In this document: positions 61,641 through 64,000 of the stretch, piece by piece | Position numbering within the stretch: the stretch's first letter is position 1 | Layout of the letters: each line of letters begins with the position of its first letter | NCBI GenBank assembly: GCA_964643075.1 | Contig: CAZXQO010000002.1 | Span: forward strand, 62,001-126,000 | Reading direction: 5' to 3' | Origin: Desulfocucumis sp964643075 | GTDB taxonomy: Bacteria > Bacillota > Desulfotomaculia > Desulfotomaculales > Desulfocucumaceae | DNA length: 64,000 nucleotides | The notes under the pieces: model-generated | The model's input: the letters and a program-made list of their open reading frames with translations, nothing else | Told to the model about the DNA's origin: nothing | Databases searched by the model: none | Program-made: the position numbers and the translations under genes

Positions 61641-61770
61641 ATTAAGATATTTAAATAAACAAGAAATCATTGCAATATGGACCATTATTCATATTTAACA
61701 TGATTTTCTTTTCCTTTTTTCATAAATGATTAGAACATGTATAATTTTAATATTAACCCAAAACTAGTAA

Positions 61771-61814
61771 AAAAACCACCTTATACTTACCAATGGTAAG
61801 ATAAGGTGGTTTTA
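61771..61814. terminator. Long terminator after the second RND gene
   Basis: AAAACCACCTTAT and ATAAGGTGGTTTT arms, with an inner CTTACC/GGTAAG stem, form a near-perfect 19-pair hairpin flanked by A and T runs. Confidence 0.9.
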
Positions 61815-61854
61815 CCATGTTTAAGATGCCATATTGCGCTTAATATTTAACAAA

Positions 61855-64000
61855 CTATACCTGCGCGGGGTCCGTCACACCGGCATTGCTTTTTCCCCGC
61901 CGTCTAAACACCCTGTCCTTTAGTGATTCCAACAGGCTGTATATAACCGGCACCACGAACAAGGTAAGGCCGGTGGAGGATATAAGGCCCCCAATAAGTG
62001 CCACCGACATTCCCCGCCTCATTTCCGACCCGGTGGATAAACCTGCGGCCAGGGGCAGCATGGCCATCACCATGGCCACGGTGGTCATGAGTATCGGACG
62101 CAGCCTCACCGAGCCGGCCCGGATCAGGGCGTCCTTCACCGCCAAGCCGCGCTTTCTCAGGGTATTGGTGAAATCCACTAATAAAATAGCGTTTTTGGTC
62201 ACCAGCCCCACCAGCATGATCATGCCGATCATGGAGAATATGTTCAGTGTCTGGCGGGTAAGCGCCAGTGCAAGCATCGCGCCCACCATGGCCATGGGCA
62301 CGGACAGCCAGATAGTCACGGGCAGCAGGAACGACTCGAAAATAGCCACCATAATAAGGTAGACGAATATGAAGCTCAGCAGCAGGGCTATGGACAGGTC
62401 CTTTATGGAGTCCTCGAACATTTTCTGGTCGCCCTCAAAAACTATATTAGTGTCCGAAGGGATTTTCTTGTCCTTTAACTTTTCCTTTACATCCTTTACC
62501 ACATCCCCCAGGGTTCTGCCGCGCAGGTTGGCGTTCACCACGAACATGCGCTGACGGTTCACCCGCTCAATCTTTTTCAGAGCGGCATCCTGGCTGAATA
62601 CGGCCACCTGGCCGAGTTTCACCTGCTCTCCGGCGTTATTTGCAACAAGAAGGTCTGTAATGTCCTTAACGTCATTACGGGAGCCGGAGTCTGCAATCAA
62701 CCGCACATCATATTGGTCTTCACCATCGCTGTACTTGCCCACCACATTTCCGTTGATATAGATACCCAGCATATTCATAACATCACCGGTTAAAATTCCA
62801 TGGGCCGCGGCGGCGTCTCTGTCCACCATGATATTGTATTCGGGCAGGCCGCTTTCAATGGACGTGCGAACATCCGTGGTGCCCGGGGTCTCAGCCACTG
62901 CCTGCCTGACCATATCCGTGGTTTGTTTTAGCCTCTCCAGGTTGAAACCCCTTATTTCCAGCCGCAAAGCCGCATCCTCAGCACCACCGAATAGAGATGT
63001 GAGCACTATGCTAGACTCCATACCCGCCTTATTATCGGCAATTTCCTTTACTTTCTGTTTTATAGTGTCATTCTTTTCAGCGCCTTTTTCCTTTAATATT
63101 ATTTTTAGCTCAGCAATGTTGCTGGAGGTGCTCTGGTCATATGACCCGGTGGTATACCCAACGGTTGTATACACGCTTTTTACCCCGGGCAGCGACCTTA
63201 CTTCACCCTCTATGCTATTAACCAGTTCGTCCATTTTACTGAGGCTTGTACCCGGGGGAGCGGTAAGCTTTAATATAAACTCACCCCGGTCCACCTTGGG
63301 CATGAATTCCGTTCCCACCATACCCAGGGGAAGCATGGCGAAGGAGGCCACAAATCCTGCAAAGGCACGGCCAGAACCGTTCTCTTATGCCCCAGTGCCC
63401 AGCTAATGCCCTTTTCATAGTCTTTTGAAAGCCGGGCCAGAAAACTTTCAAAAGCTTCCCAGGAGCTTGCCCAGCACCGTTTTCTCACTGGCCCCGCCCA
63501 AATCCGAAATCCGTGACGCCAGCAGTGGAATAAGGGTAACTGCCACCAACAGCGACATCAGTGTAGCGCACACCACCACCAGGGCGAATTCCCTGAATAT
63601 TTCCCCCACTATGCCTGATACCAGGGACACCGGAAGAAATACAATGATCGGGGTAAGAGATATTCCCACCACGGCAATACCTATTTCCTTGCTGCTCCGG
63701 ATGGCCGCTGTAACCCTGTCCGTTCCCTTTTCCATGTGCCGCTGTATATTTTCCAGCACCACAATGGAGTCGTCCACGATTATACCCACCACCAGGGCGG
63801 CTCCCATGAGGCTCATAATATCCAGTGAAAAATTAAAAAGGTAGACGAATATAAGGGTGCTGACCAGCGACACAGGAATGGAAAGCAGTATGATCATGGA
63901 ACTCCGCCAGTTGCCCAGGAAAAGGAAAATAACCAGGGCAACTATAATTATGGCCAGGCCCAGTTCCTCTTGCACCCCTGTCAGCGAATCTTTAATAAAA
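61855..64000 (-). pseudogene. Second RND-family efflux transporter, frameshifted, continues past the window
   Basis: Minus-strand frames give the middle and C-terminal parts of an HAE1-type RND pump. 63975-63448 has VDDSIVVLENIQRHMEKG; the frame then shifts near 63448 (GSF stop; continues EAFESFLARLSKDYEKGISW). It shifts again near 63355-63370 (VLAVPLQDLW; the next frame gives FAGFVASFAMLPLGMVGTEF). The last frame runs to 61855. The shifts are one base each. The first part of the gene lies to the right of the window. As with the pump at the left edge, decay or indel errors could explain it. Confidence 0.85.

Overview
The window looks like a chromosome segment of a spore-forming, anaerobic Gram-positive bacterium of the Desulfotomaculum/Peptococcaceae type. 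The evidence is a spoVT gene, the redox sensor rex, the sulfate-reducer-type siroheme-to-heme (Ahb) pathway, a 2-hydroxyacyl-CoA dehydratase-like pair, cell-wall enzymes typical of Firmicutes, and a selenocysteine tRNA. This assignment is inferred from gene content only; no rRNA is present.

Layout. 1-6.8 kb is decayed accessory DNA: a frameshifted RND pump, MarR, a TetR remnant, a DUF2269/DUF169/cytochrome b group, and a Tn3-family remnant whose resolvase carries three nonsense codons. 6.9-9.4 kb holds yjbQ, rex, a ZIP metal transporter and a possible hypF tail. 9.5-21 kb (minus strand) is an almost complete tetrapyrrole cluster: prenyl synthase, sirC, hemA, hemC, cobA-hemD, ahbC, hemB, ahbD, ahbA, ahbB, hemL. 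Together these go from glutamyl-tRNA to uroporphyrinogen III, siroheme, and heme by the Ahb route.

21.2-28.5 kb is an AT-rich island between tRNA-Sec and the tRNA-Arg/tRNA-Gly pair. It carries an agr-like peptide quorum-sensing operon: two paralogous receptor-like membrane proteins, AgrB, a 39-residue AgrD, a frameshifted GHKL kinase and a LytTR regulator. A small repressor-like gene with a promoter/operator, a Uma2 nuclease and a dead tyrosine integrase follow.

28.6-51.5 kb is mostly ordinary: rph-rdgB-phosphodiesterase, an MBL-fold hydrolase with an HgdC/HgdB-like pair, an SH3/AMIN/amidase autolysin, an L,D-transpeptidase, permeases, VanW, a basic amino acid decarboxylase, a D,D-carboxypeptidase, MntH, a crotonase, asparagine synthase, and two cysteine-cluster proteins around spoVT. 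Its intergenic regions carry three kinds of dispersed palindromic repeat.

52.5-61.5 kb is the most unusual region: a Gram-positive exosortase (XrtG-type) cluster. It encodes a glycosyltransferase, an exosortase fused to a CBM9/DOMON-like secreted domain, a 1129-residue pterin-synthase-like membrane protein, a DivIVA-like coiled-coil protein and a large lipoprotein glycosidase-like protein. Copies of one palindromic repeat family lie on both sides. The window ends in a second frameshifted RND pump.
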